Below, piece by piece: positions 1 through 8,453 of a DNA stretch of 64,000 nucleotides. A program made the translations under genes and the position numbers. The notes below the pieces were generated by a model. The model searched no databases. It was not told the DNA's origin and saw only the letters and a program-made list of their open reading frames with translations. The stretch is taken from the NCBI GenBank assembly GCA_036841525.1, contig DAITVZ010000006.1:1-64000 (forward strand), given 5' to 3'. The first letter of the stretch is position 1; every line of letters starts with the position of its first letter. Source of the DNA: JAAYEA01 sp012689325. GTDB taxonomy: Bacteria; Chloroflexota; Anaerolineae; JAAYEA01.

Positions 1-705
1 AACTGGCGGGACGGGCTGCGCAACCGCGAGTGGAGGGTGGCGGGAGGGCTGCTGCTGGTGGCCATCCCGGCGCTATTCCTCAGCCTGGCGGCTCTGCCCG
101 AGTATGGCTGGTCGTTCAAGAGCTTGCGCACCGCGGGCTTTGAGGCCATGTCAGCGCTGTCGTCCACCGGGTTTTCCAGCACGAGCTATGGGCGCTGGCC
201 GGATCTGGCGGTGTTCGTGCTGACGCTGTTGATGTTCATTGGAGGCGGCGCCGGCTCGACGGCCGGCGGCCTCAAGTTGTACCGTGTCTACCTGCTGCTT
301 AGCTCGATCCGGTGGAAGCTGCGCCGCCGGATGCTGCCGCGCCGAGCGCTGGTGGAGAACAGGGTCTGGACCGGCGATCAGTGGGAAAAGGTGACCTCAG
401 ACGAGCTAATCAACGTGAGCTCGTTCTTCCTCCTGTACCTGCTGGTCTACGTGGCCGGGGTGATCGTCTTTCTGGCCTATGGCTATCCGATGCGTGATAG
501 CCTCTTCGAGATGGCCTCGTCCATTGGCACGGCCGGCCTTTCGGTGGGGATCACCAGCGCCACTGCCCCAGCGCTGATTCGGATTACCGAGATCGTGGCG
601 ATGGTCCTGGGGCGCCTGGAGTTCTTTGTCGTGATCTATGGGGTGTGGCAATTCGCTGGGGACGTCCGACGGGCGCGGCAGGCTGGCGAACCCGCGCCCT
701 CGTGA
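1..705 (+). CDS. trkH: TrkH-family potassium uptake protein, C-terminal part
   Basis: Membrane subunit of a Trk/Ktr-type K+ uptake system. The frame is open from base 1, so the N-terminal half lies outside the window and about 234 residues remain. Two pore-loop signatures are visible: STGFSST (about residue 55) and GGGAGSTAGGLK (about residue 81), the latter being the selectivity-filter motif typical of TrkH. A further pore-like segment (GTAGLSVGIT) lies near the end. Hydrophobic helices alternate with a basic cytoplasmic loop (RWKLRRRMLPRR). The gene ends with a short polar tail. The TrkA partner is presumably upstream, out of view. Confidence 0.9.
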   Translation, partial: NWRDGLRNREWRVAGGLLLVAIPALFLSLAALPEYGWSFKSLRTAGFEAMSALSSTGFSSTSYGRWPDLAVFVLTLLMFIGGGAGSTAGGLKLYRVYLLLSSIRWKLRRRMLPRRALVENRVWTGDQWEKVTSDELINVSSFFLLYLLVYVAGVIVFLAYGYPMRDSLFEMASSIGTAGLSVGITSATAPALIRITEIVAMVLGRLEFFVVIYGVWQFAGDVRRARQAGEPAPS

Positions 706-753
706 CCGGCCAGCGCGGGTTTTGGTCCCCATTGCGCCACAAAGGAGGTCAGA

Positions 754-1137
754 ATGGAAGTCGTCAGAGCATGGGAAGAAGAGGGCGTGCACATCCCAGA
801 GCCCTATGGCCGCACCATCAAAGTCCTGCTGGCGCCGGACAAGGGCAACGTCCCCGAGCTTTCGTTCAACCTGGCCTTGCTCGACCCGCACAGTCAGACC
901 GACTATCACGCCCATGACCGGCCCGAGTTGATCCATATCGTCTCGGGACGGGGCATCTCGATCTGCGAGGGGCAAGAGATGGAGGTGCAGGGCGATATGG
1001 TGCTCTGGGTGCGCGCAGGGGAGATGCATCAGCTCAAGAACACCGGGGCGGAGACGCTCAAGCTGGCCACGGCCTTTATCCCTGGCTACACCACAGAATA
1101 CAGCTACAAGCGCTGCCTGGATGCGGCGGAAGGATAG
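754..1137 (+). CDS. small single-domain cupin protein
   Basis: A 127-residue protein made of one cupin beta-barrel. The metal-site motif is visible as HAHDRPEL (about residue 50) followed by the second motif with GDMVLWVRAGEMHQLKN (about residues 80-98), which gives the expected His, Glu and His ligands. The start is set by a strong Shine-Dalgarno (AAAGGAGG at 741-748) just upstream of the ATG. Substrate is unknown: stand-alone cupins of this kind can be isomerases, dioxygenases or sugar-binding proteins. Its neighbours are carbohydrate enzymes, so a sugar-related role is inferred. Confidence 0.8.
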   Translation: MEVVRAWEEEGVHIPEPYGRTIKVLLAPDKGNVPELSFNLALLDPHSQTDYHAHDRPELIHIVSGRGISICEGQEMEVQGDMVLWVRAGEMHQLKNTGAETLKLATAFIPGYTTEYSYKRCLDAAEG

Positions 1138-1182
1138 ACTCCTCGCCGGCACCCGCGCGCATAATACACTGGGAGGCTTAAC

Positions 1183-2172
1183 ATGCAGCTCATCGGCGAA
1201 CTGAAATCGAGCCCGGCCATCACGCGTTATCCTGGGAATCCGGTGCTGTCGGCCCAGGATGTGCCCTATCCCGCGATGCTGGTCTTCAATGCGGGCGTCA
1301 TGAAGTACCAGGGCAAGTACGTCATGGTCTTTCGCAACGACTATGGGTCCCTGGAAGATCAGCGGCTGGACGGCACCAATCTGGGTCTGGCCTTTAGTGA
1401 CGACGGCCTGCGCTGGCAGGTTCAGCCAACGCCGTGCTGGGCGATGAAGACGGATGAAGTCAGCCGCGTCTATGATCCACGCCTGATGCTGCTGGACGGG
1501 CGCATCTATATGTGCTTCGCCGTGGACACGCGGCACGGCGTGCGCGGCGGCATCGCCGTCACCGACGACTTTTACCACTATGAGATCGTGCACATGTCCG
1601 TGCCCGATAACCGCAACATGGTGCTCTTCTCCGAAAGGATCGGCGGCAAGTATGTTCGGCTGGAGCGCCCGTTCCCAGTCTATGGGCGCGGCGGCGGAGA
1701 GCGCTTCGATATCTGGCTGTCGGATTCGCCCGACCTGGTCTATTGGGGCAACTCGGACCTGGTGCTGGGCGTGGAGCACGTGCCCTATGCCAACCTGAAG
1801 ATCGGGCCTGCCGCTCCACCCGTCAAGACGCCCAAGGGCTGGTTGACTACCTTCCATGCGGTGGACTTTGACTCCGGCCGGGGCAAGAATGGCTGGGAGG
1901 CCAAGTGGCAGAAGCGCTATACCGCTGGCGTCATGCTGCTCGACTTGGACGACCCGCGCAAGGTGGTCGGCCTGGCCAGGTCGCCGCTGCTGGCTCCCGA
2001 GGCGCCTTACGAGATCTCGGGCGGCTTTCGCAACAACGCCGTGTTCCCCTGCGGCCTGGTGCTGGAGGATGACGGCGAGGTCAAGTTCTATTACGGCGCA
2101 GCGGATACGACGACCTGCCTGGCCACCGCCGACGTGGCCGATCTCATCGCCATGTGCGAGCCGATGGCTTAG
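1183..2172 (+). CDS. GH130-family glycoside phosphorylase/hydrolase
   Basis: A 329-residue protein with the five-bladed propeller sequence pattern of glycoside hydrolase family 130, whose known members phosphorolyse beta-1,4- or beta-1,2-mannosides. Recognisable segments are ITRYPGNPVLS near the N-terminus, the MLVFNAGVMKY stretch (about residues 43-53), YDPRLMLLDGRIYM (about 99-112), KIGPAAPPVKTPKGW (about 206-220) and the C-terminal FYYGAADTTTCLAT (about 302-315). There is no signal peptide, so it acts in the cytoplasm, as expected for a phosphorylase. GGGAGG precedes the ATG. The linkage and acceptor cannot be read from the sequence. No sugar transporter lies beside it. Confidence 0.88.
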   Translation: MQLIGELKSSPAITRYPGNPVLSAQDVPYPAMLVFNAGVMKYQGKYVMVFRNDYGSLEDQRLDGTNLGLAFSDDGLRWQVQPTPCWAMKTDEVSRVYDPRLMLLDGRIYMCFAVDTRHGVRGGIAVTDDFYHYEIVHMSVPDNRNMVLFSERIGGKYVRLERPFPVYGRGGGERFDIWLSDSPDLVYWGNSDLVLGVEHVPYANLKIGPAAPPVKTPKGWLTTFHAVDFDSGRGKNGWEAKWQKRYTAGVMLLDLDDPRKVVGLARSPLLAPEAPYEISGGFRNNAVFPCGLVLEDDGEVKFYYGAADTTTCLATADVADLIAMCEPMA

Positions 2173-2190
2173 GCGACGCGAAGCGAGAAG

Positions 2191-2218
2191 TGGCGCGGCG
2201 GCTTCTCCCGCCGCGCCA
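2191..2218 (+). terminator. perfect 11-bp hairpin without T-tract
   Basis: Stem TGGCGCGGCGG (2191-2201) pairs exactly with CCGCCGCGCCA (2208-2218) around a 6-nt loop. It lies between the GH130 gene and the M3 peptidase. It is followed by AAACC rather than a T-run, so it may be a 3'-end-stabilising or processing hairpin rather than a true intrinsic terminator. Confidence 0.4.
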
Positions 2219-2244
2219 AACCGACCAATGAGGAGCACAAGACA

Positions 2245-4041
2245 ATGGCAAGTACCTTACCGCATTGGGACATGAGCGTGGTGTTTCCTGGGCTGGATTC
2301 GCCCGAGTACGCGGCTGCCTACGCGGCCAATGTCAAGGCGGTGGATGAACTGGCCGCCCTGTTCGATGCCCAGGGCATCGCCAAGCTGGAGACAGTCCTG
2401 CACATAGAGCAGACCGTGGCGGCGTTCGAGCTGGCCGCCAGCGCGCTCAACCGCACCCTGGAAGGTATCATCACGCAACGCGCGTACGTGGCGGCCTTTG
2501 TGACCACGGACTCGCGCAACGCGCTGGCGCAAAAGCTGATGAGCGCCTTGGAGCAGCAACTGGTCCGGCTCTCGGTGCTGAGCACCCGCTTTACGGCGTG
2601 GATTGGCTCAGTGGACGTAGAGCAACTCATCGAGCGGTCAGGGATGGCCCGGGACCATGCCTTTATGCTGCGCAAGGCGAAGGCCAAAGCGGCGCATCTG
2701 ATGAGCCCGGCGGAAGAGGAGCTTGCCGCCAGACTGGACCTGACTGGCGGAACCGCTTGGACCAAGTTGCACGGCAACTATTCCTCGCAGATCATGGCGC
2801 CCATCGAGCTGGACGGGGAGACTCGGGAGCTGCCCATGACCGCCATCCGCAACCTAGCCTACGGTTCGAGGCGGGAGGTCAGGCGGCGAGCCTACGAGGC
2901 GGAGCTAGCGGCCTGGAAGCGGGCCGAGGTGCCGATCCTGGCGGCGCTCAACGGCGTCAAGGGAGAGACGAACACCCTCACGGAGCGGCGGCGGTGGGCG
3001 GACCCGCTGGAGGAGGCGCTTTTCGAGAGCCACATCGACCAGGCGACGCTCGATGCCATGATGGGGGCGGCGCGGGAGGCTTTCCCGGACTTTCGGCGCT
3101 ACCTGAAAGCCAAGGCGCGCATCCTGGGCGTGGAGGCGCTGGCCTGGTTCGACCTCTTCGCGCCGGTGGGCGAAAGCAGCCGCGAATGGCCCTATGAGGA
3201 GGCGGGCAAGTTCATCGTGAAGCAGTTCGCCACCTACTCGCCAAAGCTGAGCGGGCTTGCCAAGCGGGCGTTTGACGAGCGGTGGATCGATGCAGAGCCG
3301 CGGGAGGGCAAGCGCGGCGGCGCTTTTTGCATGTGGCTGCGCAAGGACGAGTCACGCATCCTGGCCAACTATGCTCCCGTATTCGGCGAGGTGAGCACGC
3401 TAGCGCACGAGCTCGGGCACGCCTACCATAACCTGGCCGAGTCCAAGCGCACCATCCTCCAGCGCGACACCCCGATGACCCTGGCCGAGACCGCCAGCAT
3501 CTTTTGCCAGACCATCGTGCAGGAGGCGGTGCTCAAGGAGGCGGATGCTCAGGAGCAGCTCCTTATTCTGGAATCGTCGCTGCAAGATTCGTGCCAGGTG
3601 GTGGTGGATATCACGAGCCGATTCCTCTTTGAGCGCGGCGTCTTTGCCCGCCGGAAGCAGAGCGAGCTATCGGCGCAAGAGCTCAACGAACTGATGCTCG
3701 ATGCGCAGCGGCAGACCTATGGCGACGGGCTGGATCCCCGGTATCTTCATCCGTACATGTGGGCGGTCAAGCCCCATTACTATGGATCGTCATTCTACAA
3801 CTATCCCTACATGTTCGGGCTGTTGTTTGGCCTGGGGCTATACGCCCAGTATCGTATGGACCCGGAGGGCTTCAAGGCCGGATACGATGAACTCCTTGCC
3901 TCCACAGGCATGGGCCAAGCGGCGGAGCTGGCGGCTCGCTTCGGCATCGACACCCGCAGCGCGGCCTTCTGGAAAGCTAGCCTCGACGTGATTCGCAAGG
4001 ACATCGACCGGTTCGAGTCGCTGGCGGGCGGCCTAGCGTGA
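2245..4041 (+). CDS. M3-family oligoendopeptidase (PepF-like)
   Basis: A 598-residue cytoplasmic zinc metallopeptidase that cleaves short peptides. The zinc motif HELGH is seen in STLAHELGHAYHN (about residue 390), followed about 25 residues later by TLAETASIF with the third zinc ligand Glu. The length matches the PepF/M3B family, and the helical N-terminal domain (residues 20-200) and the C-terminal YNYPYMFGLLFGLG region fit. GAGGAG lies upstream of the ATG. The stop overlaps the next gene by 4 nt (GTGA), so the two are translationally coupled. A peptidase inside a carbohydrate cluster is a loose functional fit. Confidence 0.92.
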   Translation: MASTLPHWDMSVVFPGLDSPEYAAAYAANVKAVDELAALFDAQGIAKLETVLHIEQTVAAFELAASALNRTLEGIITQRAYVAAFVTTDSRNALAQKLMSALEQQLVRLSVLSTRFTAWIGSVDVEQLIERSGMARDHAFMLRKAKAKAAHLMSPAEEELAARLDLTGGTAWTKLHGNYSSQIMAPIELDGETRELPMTAIRNLAYGSRREVRRRAYEAELAAWKRAEVPILAALNGVKGETNTLTERRRWADPLEEALFESHIDQATLDAMMGAAREAFPDFRRYLKAKARILGVEALAWFDLFAPVGESSREWPYEEAGKFIVKQFATYSPKLSGLAKRAFDERWIDAEPREGKRGGAFCMWLRKDESRILANYAPVFGEVSTLAHELGHAYHNLAESKRTILQRDTPMTLAETASIFCQTIVQEAVLKEADAQEQLLILESSLQDSCQVVVDITSRFLFERGVFARRKQSELSAQELNELMLDAQRQTYGDGLDPRYLHPYMWAVKPHYYGSSFYNYPYMFGLLFGLGLYAQYRMDPEGFKAGYDELLASTGMGQAAELAARFGIDTRSAAFWKASLDVIRKDIDRFESLAGGLA

Positions 4042-4745
4042 GCGAGCGCAGGCTCCTCCTTGTCACTGGCGCGACGGGGCGCATTGGCCGCCTGGTGATC
4101 CCGGGGTTGGCCGAGCGCTACGAGGTCCGGGCCTTTTGCAGGACTCCGGTGGCGGCGCCTGGGATAGCCGAGCTGGCGGCGGGCGATGTCAGCGATCTGG
4201 AGGCTTTTCGCTCGGCGGCCAGGGGGATGGACGCGATCCTTCACCTGGCCGCCGCGGCCACGGGGCGCGCGGCCTGGGAAGAGGTGCACTCGGCCAACAT
4301 CCTGGGGGCGCACAACCTGTTCGAGGCCGCGCGGCTGGAAGGGGTCAAGCGAGTCGTGTTCGCCAGCACCTCGCAGGTGATCAACGGCTATCCGCCAGAG
4401 GAGCCCATTCGCTGGGATATGCCGCCGCGCCCGCAGAGCGACTATGCGGCCAGCAAGGTGTTCGGCGAGGCGCTGGGCTATATGTATGCCGATCGCTATG
4501 GGCTCGAGGTGGTGTGCGTGCGCGTGGGGACGTTCCCTGCGAGCGGGCAGCTTGCCCCCGAGGCGGCGCGGGTCGGCAAGTACCTGTCGCCGCGGGATGC
4601 CGTGCAGCTCTTTGACCTGGCGCTAAGCCGTCCTGGCCTGAGCTTCGAGATCGTGTTCGGCGTCTCGGCCAACCCGCGTTGCCGGTTCGACCTGGATCAT
4701 ACGAGGCTGGTGCTGGGCTATGCGCCCCAGGACTCGGAAGAGTGA
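4038..4745 (+). CDS. NAD(P)-dependent epimerase/dehydratase (short extended SDR)
   Basis: A 235-residue short extended-SDR protein. The N-terminal nucleotide-binding motif is TGATGRIG (about residues 10-17). The catalytic YxxxK appears as YAASK (about residue 136), preceded by the Ser-containing strand VFASTSQ. It starts with GTG overlapping the peptidase stop codon by 4 nt. At 235 residues it is shorter than classical UDP-sugar epimerases (about 310-340), so the C-terminal substrate domain is reduced. It resembles uronate-dehydrogenase-like short SDRs, but the substrate is not determinable. Confidence 0.82.
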   Translation: MSERRLLLVTGATGRIGRLVIPGLAERYEVRAFCRTPVAAPGIAELAAGDVSDLEAFRSAARGMDAILHLAAAATGRAAWEEVHSANILGAHNLFEAARLEGVKRVVFASTSQVINGYPPEEPIRWDMPPRPQSDYAASKVFGEALGYMYADRYGLEVVCVRVGTFPASGQLAPEAARVGKYLSPRDAVQLFDLALSRPGLSFEIVFGVSANPRCRFDLDHTRLVLGYAPQDSEE

Positions 4746-4773
4746 TACGGGCACTGGCCGTCTGGAGGCAGGT

Positions 4774-5652
4774 TTGAGACTGCTGTATGTAAACGACGTG
4801 CACTACTACGGCCCCTCGGAGCCGTGGTACCCCAAGACCGTGGCGACCATGCCCAAGTTCCGTCAGTTGCTTGGCGAACTGCGCGGCGAGATCGATCTGC
4901 TGGTGGTGGGGGGCGATTGCGTGAATCGCGGCTCCGCGCGCATCGAAGAGCTGCGCGCCTTCCGGGACGAGCTCGACCAGGCGGGCGCGCCGTATCAGGT
5001 GATCGCCGGGAACCATGACATCGCGCCATCGCCACGCCTTGCTGCGCGCTACCCCGGAGTGGAGGACATGGAGCCCTGTCACCTGCTGGAGACGCGCTTC
5101 GGGCAGGTCTTTGGCGGCGAGGGGATCCGCTCCGCTCGCGACCTAGGTGGCATCAAGGGCCTGTTCTTTTCGATTCGGAATGACGACGCGGAGGGGCAAG
5201 TGGCCTGGCTGGAGGATGCACTGCGCGACGGGCGGCCGGCACTCGTTTTCTGCCACTACCCGCTGGTCCCTTCGCGCAGCGATGGCTTCTGCCATACCTG
5301 GGAGTACGGCCGGATCGAAGCGGCGCTGCCTGAGCTGCGGCGGGTGATCGGCGCGCGCGATGGCCAGGTCCGGGCCTGGTTCTGCGGCCACCAGCACATC
5401 AACAGCCGGGTGAGTGTTGGCCGGGAGACCGAGCAGGTGGTGACCGGTGCCCTGGGCTTGTCCACCTGCTGCTATCGGCTGCTGGATATCGAGCCGGGCA
5501 AGATAAGCGTGACCACCCACCGACTGCCAGAGGTCCCAGGCTGGCTGGACGACGTGATGAACCCTGAGCGCTCCAAGGACGCGGAGCACCCGACGCTCGA
5601 GTCGTATCACTGGGGCAACGATCAGGAGCGTGACTTTCAAATCCTTTGGTGA
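4774..5652 (+). CDS. calcineurin-like metallophosphoesterase
   Basis: A predicted dinuclear-metal phosphoesterase of about 292 residues. All blocks of the family are visible: NDVHYYG at the N-terminus (DxH), GGDCVNRG (GD), GNHD, CHYPLVPSRS and CGHQHI (GHxH). I prefer the TTG at 4774 because GGAGG (4764-4768) lies five bases upstream. An in-frame ATG at 4720 would overlap the preceding gene by 26 nt and lacks a good ribosome site. Its likely substrate is a phosphomonoester or diester. It belongs to the plus-strand run that ends at 6776. Confidence 0.85.
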   Translation: MRLLYVNDVHYYGPSEPWYPKTVATMPKFRQLLGELRGEIDLLVVGGDCVNRGSARIEELRAFRDELDQAGAPYQVIAGNHDIAPSPRLAARYPGVEDMEPCHLLETRFGQVFGGEGIRSARDLGGIKGLFFSIRNDDAEGQVAWLEDALRDGRPALVFCHYPLVPSRSDGFCHTWEYGRIEAALPELRRVIGARDGQVRAWFCGHQHINSRVSVGRETEQVVTGALGLSTCCYRLLDIEPGKISVTTHRLPEVPGWLDDVMNPERSKDAEHPTLESYHWGNDQERDFQILW

Positions 5653-5665
5653 GAGGAGCAGTGGA

Positions 5666-6733
5666 ATGACCCCACGAGAGCGGGTAATGCAGGCGCTGAG
5701 AGGCGGGCACGCCGACGTGGTGCCCTTTACCATGTACGAGAGCAAGGCGCCGCAGTGTGTGGCCGAGCGCGAGATGCGCAACCGCGGGATGTGCATCGTC
5801 TTTCGCACGAATGTCTTCAAGACGGTGCGCCCGAACGTCAAGGTCACGCAGGACGTCTACTACGAGGGCGAGCGCAAGTTCGTCCGCACGCGCTATGAAA
5901 CGCCGGTGGGCGTGGTGAGCACGGTGGATGAGCCGGTGGGCTTTACTTCCTGGCACCACGAGCGGATGTTCAAGACCCCGGACGACTACAAGGTGCTGCT
6001 CTTCCTGATCCAGGACGAAAACTATGTGCCGACCTACGACTCTTTTGCGCAGAAGGAGCGGCAGCTAGGCGACGATTTTGTCCTGCGCGCCGGCTTTGGG
6101 CTGGAGCCGATGCAGCAGTTCATCTCGGGCGGCTATCTCTCCATGCAGGACTGGTGCATGCAGTGGATGGAAAACCGCGACGAGGTGCTCAAGCTGTACG
6201 AGGCCCAAGTGCAGCAGCGCCGCAAGATCTATCCGATCGTGGCGCAATCGCCGGCGTCGCACGCCAACTATGGCGGAAACGTGGTGCCGACCGTGATTGG
6301 GCTGCGGAACTTTCAGGAGTACTATGTGCCTCACTACAACGAGGCGGCCGAGGTCATGCACCGCCATGGAAAGCTCATCGGCTGTCACTTTGACGCCGAC
6401 TGCAAGCTCCTCTCCAAGGCCATCGCGGAGACCGACCTGGACTATATCGAGGCGTTCACTCCGGCGCCGGACACGGACATGTCTGTGGCGGATGCGCGGG
6501 CAGCCTGGCCGGATAAGGTGCTGTGGCTGAACTACACCTCGTCCGCGCACCTCAAGTCGGACGAGGAGGTGGCAGAGATCGCCGCGGACCTGGTGAACCA
6601 GGCGGGGAGCCCTGATGGCGTGATCATGGGCATCACCGAGGATATCCCAGAGCACCGCTGGCAGGATAGCTGCCGCGCCATCATGGATGGTCTGGATCGG
6701 CACGCTCGAGAGCACCCGGCGCTCTACCGATAG
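5666..6733 (+). CDS. uroporphyrinogen-decarboxylase-superfamily protein
   Basis: A 355-residue TIM-barrel protein of the UROD/cobalamin-independent methyltransferase superfamily. It begins TPRERVMQALRGG, the typical N-terminal helix. A central HGKLIGCHFDADCKLL (about residues 233-248) sits where corrinoid methyltransferases carry their zinc ligands, and YIEAFTPAPDTDMS follows. The ATG at 5666 has GAGAGGAG upstream. True HemE residues for tetrapyrrole binding are not apparent, so heme synthesis is unlikely. This divergent subfamily is common in metagenomic genomes rich in sugar-isomerase and sulfatase genes, and its reaction is unknown. It is the last gene before a strong terminator. Confidence 0.8.
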   Translation: MTPRERVMQALRGGHADVVPFTMYESKAPQCVAEREMRNRGMCIVFRTNVFKTVRPNVKVTQDVYYEGERKFVRTRYETPVGVVSTVDEPVGFTSWHHERMFKTPDDYKVLLFLIQDENYVPTYDSFAQKERQLGDDFVLRAGFGLEPMQQFISGGYLSMQDWCMQWMENRDEVLKLYEAQVQQRRKIYPIVAQSPASHANYGGNVVPTVIGLRNFQEYYVPHYNEAAEVMHRHGKLIGCHFDADCKLLSKAIAETDLDYIEAFTPAPDTDMSVADARAAWPDKVLWLNYTSSAHLKSDEEVAEIAADLVNQAGSPDGVIMGITEDIPEHRWQDSCRAIMDGLDRHAREHPALYR

Positions 6734-6739
6734 ACAACA

Positions 6740-6776
6740 CAGCTCCGGACCCAAACTGGGCCCGGAGCTGCTTTTT
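6740..6776 (+). terminator. intrinsic terminator after the UROD-like gene
   Basis: CAGCTCCGG pairs with CCGGAGCTG, extended inward by CCCA/TGGG past one A-C mismatch, around an AAC loop. It is followed directly by CTTTTT (6771-6776). It ends the plus-strand run that begins with the cupin gene. Confidence 0.9.
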
Positions 6777-6789
6777 CCCTCTATTCTCC

Positions 6790-7578
6790 CTACTTGATGA
6801 GCCGGTCGAAGGTGGCGGCGTTCTCGGCGATCATGTTGGGGTTGTCGCCCAGGTAGTGGCCGATGCAGGCGATATCGTTGGCGCGCATGGTCTTGGCCAG
6901 GAATCGCCAGCCCTCGTCGATGGGCTTGTTGCCCCCGGCAAAGACCTTGTAGTGCGCCACCGGCCAGGGGATGGTCTGGATCAGCTCGCCCATCTCGGTG
7001 CGATGGCTCTCCTCCCACTTTTCCACCGCCCCTGCGACGTGGTGCGGGTTGTTGGCGCGGGGTGAGGGGTCATAATAGCAGCACATCTGAAAGTCGAGCG
7101 GCACGTTATCCCGAATCCACCGGTGCACCTCCACCGTATGCCCGGCCAGCCCGGCGGGTACCCCGGCGTCGCGGATGGCCAGGACAGCGTCCTTGATCAT
7201 CTGCAGTTGCCCCTGGGCATACCAGAAATCCACGATGCCGCCGTGGATATAGACGCCCTTGGCGCCCATCCGCACGGCCTGCTTGGCGGCCTGAATCTGA
7301 TCCTGGTACTCGCTGGCGGTCTGGCCCACCCACTGGATCGCTCCGCCTTCGTCCCAGTACTCGAGCATCAGGCGGCTGACGTGGCGATCGGTGCGCCCAA
7401 AGAAGGTATTGACCCCGGCGGCCTCCGCCTTGCGCAGGGCGTCCTTGATGTTGCCGGCGGAGTAATAGTGGATCATCTCCTGGTCCCGCTTGGGGCTCTG
7501 GTGGGAAAAGCCGCTGAAGGGGTTGCCGCCAATGACCAGGCGGGAAATCTCGATGTTGCCGATCTGGACCTTGCGCAT
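6790..7578 (-). CDS. TIM-barrel protein of unknown function (aldo/keto-reductase-like N-terminus)
   Basis: A 262-residue protein beginning VQIGNIEISRLVIGGNPFSGF, which resembles the start of aldo/keto reductases. The later sequence (GVYIHGGIVDFW, AGHTVEVHRWI, CCYYDPSP, CIGHYLGDNPNMI) suggests a metal-independent or unusual TIM barrel. The catalytic Tyr/Lys/His tetrad of classical AKRs is not evident, so an oxidoreductase call would be unsafe. A dedicated promoter lies at 7657-7685. It is last in the minus-strand block and converges with the terminator at 6740-6776. Confidence 0.65.
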   Translation of the reverse strand: MRKVQIGNIEISRLVIGGNPFSGFSHQSPKRDQEMIHYYSAGNIKDALRKAEAAGVNTFFGRTDRHVSRLMLEYWDEGGAIQWVGQTASEYQDQIQAAKQAVRMGAKGVYIHGGIVDFWYAQGQLQMIKDAVLAIRDAGVPAGLAGHTVEVHRWIRDNVPLDFQMCCYYDPSPRANNPHHVAGAVEKWEESHRTEMGELIQTIPWPVAHYKVFAGGNKPIDEGWRFLAKTMRANDIACIGHYLGDNPNMIAENAATFDRLIK

Positions 7579-7656
7579 CGCGTCTATCTCCTGTCAGGTA
7601 GTGGATTGCGGGAGGTCGCCGCTCTCGCGGCGAGGGCGCGTCCCGGTAGTCGTCCC

Positions 7657-7685
7657 ATTGTAGCCCGATTGCCCCGCTGCGCCAA
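7657..7685 (-). promoter_or_regulatory. sigma70-type promoter for the TIM-barrel gene
   Basis: On the minus strand TTGGCG (7685-7680), a 17-bp spacer and TACAAT (7662-7657) form a near-consensus promoter about 80 bases upstream of the ATG at 7578. It partly overlaps the gap after the upstream amidohydrolase stop, giving the last gene of the block separate transcription. Confidence 0.7.
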
Positions 7686-7688
7686 AAG

Positions 7689-8453
7689 CTAGCGAGTGCT
7701 CGACGACAGATCCAGCAGCCGCGCGGCATTGCGCCAGAGGATCGCCTCACGCTGATCGTCGGTGAGGTCGGCGCCGACGATCTTGCCCAGGCAAAAGTCC
7801 AGGTCCGAGTTATCCGTGCCAAAGAGCACCCGCTCGATGCCCACGGCATCTACCAGCGACTCGATGCTGTCCCTCTCGGCGAGGGAGCCGCTGGTATCCA
7901 CAGAGATGTTGGGGCAATCGCGGGCGACTCGGACGCCATACTCCCAATCGCCGCCGAGGTGGGCCATGATGAAACGCGCCTTCGGATGGCGCCGGGCCAG
8001 TCGGCCCAGGTGCATGGGCGTGCTCTCGAAGGGCAGGTTGCCGCCCGAGACGCTCTGCCCGCCCACCTTGACCCAGCAATGCACCAGGAGCGGGATGCCG
8101 TAGGCGGCGGCCGCCTCCACGATGGAGTCCACACGCGGGTCGTCGGCGTAGGTGGCTACCCACAGCTTGACGCCGCGGAAGCCCTGCTGTTCCACGCGCT
8201 GGCGCAGTTCGTCCACGGCCAGGCTGCCGTGCACGGGATTGACATAACAGAAGCCAACCACATGCGCGGGCAGCCGCTGCATCAAGACGTGGACGGCGTC
8301 GTTGCTGAGGCGGATGTCGGCAGGGCTGGGATAGTAGCCGCCCTTGAGGGTGGAAACCCAGAAGTGGTCCGTGAGGCCGCGCTCGGCGCGCTGGACGAAG
8401 GTGGCCGTGTTGGTGGTCCCGAACTCGTGGTGGATGTGGGTGTCGATCAGCAT
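7689..8453 (-). CDS. amidohydrolase_2-family metal-dependent hydrolase
   Basis: A 254-residue TIM-barrel hydrolase of the amidohydrolase_2 (ACMSD-like) group. The metal ligands are all visible: DTHIH at residues 4-8, HCW (about 124) after strand 5, AHLGGDW (about 160) and the C-terminal FGTDNSD (about 223) with the catalytic Asp. Its ATG lies inside the end of the upstream gene (7-nt overlap), so they are coupled. Such enzymes act as decarboxylases, lactonases or amide hydrolases, and the substrate here is unknown. It contrasts with the upstream homologue, which lacks the metal residues. Confidence 0.85.
   Translation of the reverse strand: MLIDTHIHHEFGTTNTATFVQRAERGLTDHFWVSTLKGGYYPSPADIRLSNDAVHVLMQRLPAHVVGFCYVNPVHGSLAVDELRQRVEQQGFRGVKLWVATYADDPRVDSIVEAAAAYGIPLLVHCWVKVGGQSVSGGNLPFESTPMHLGRLARRHPKARFIMAHLGGDWEYGVRVARDCPNISVDTSGSLAERDSIESLVDAVGIERVLFGTDNSDLDFCLGKIVGADLTDDQREAILWRNAARLLDLSSSTR

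Noticed and set aside
406..2238. 610-residue open frame on the minus strand across the TrkH, cupin and GH130 genes
   Set aside because: High GC keeps the antisense frame open. The translation is low-complexity His/Arg/Gln-rich with no domain, and three well-supported genes lie on the plus strand.
5666..6733. HemE, heme-pathway uroporphyrinogen decarboxylase
   Set aside because: The tetrapyrrole-binding residues are not seen, no heme genes are adjacent, and the zinc-ligand-like region suggests the methyltransferase-type branch.
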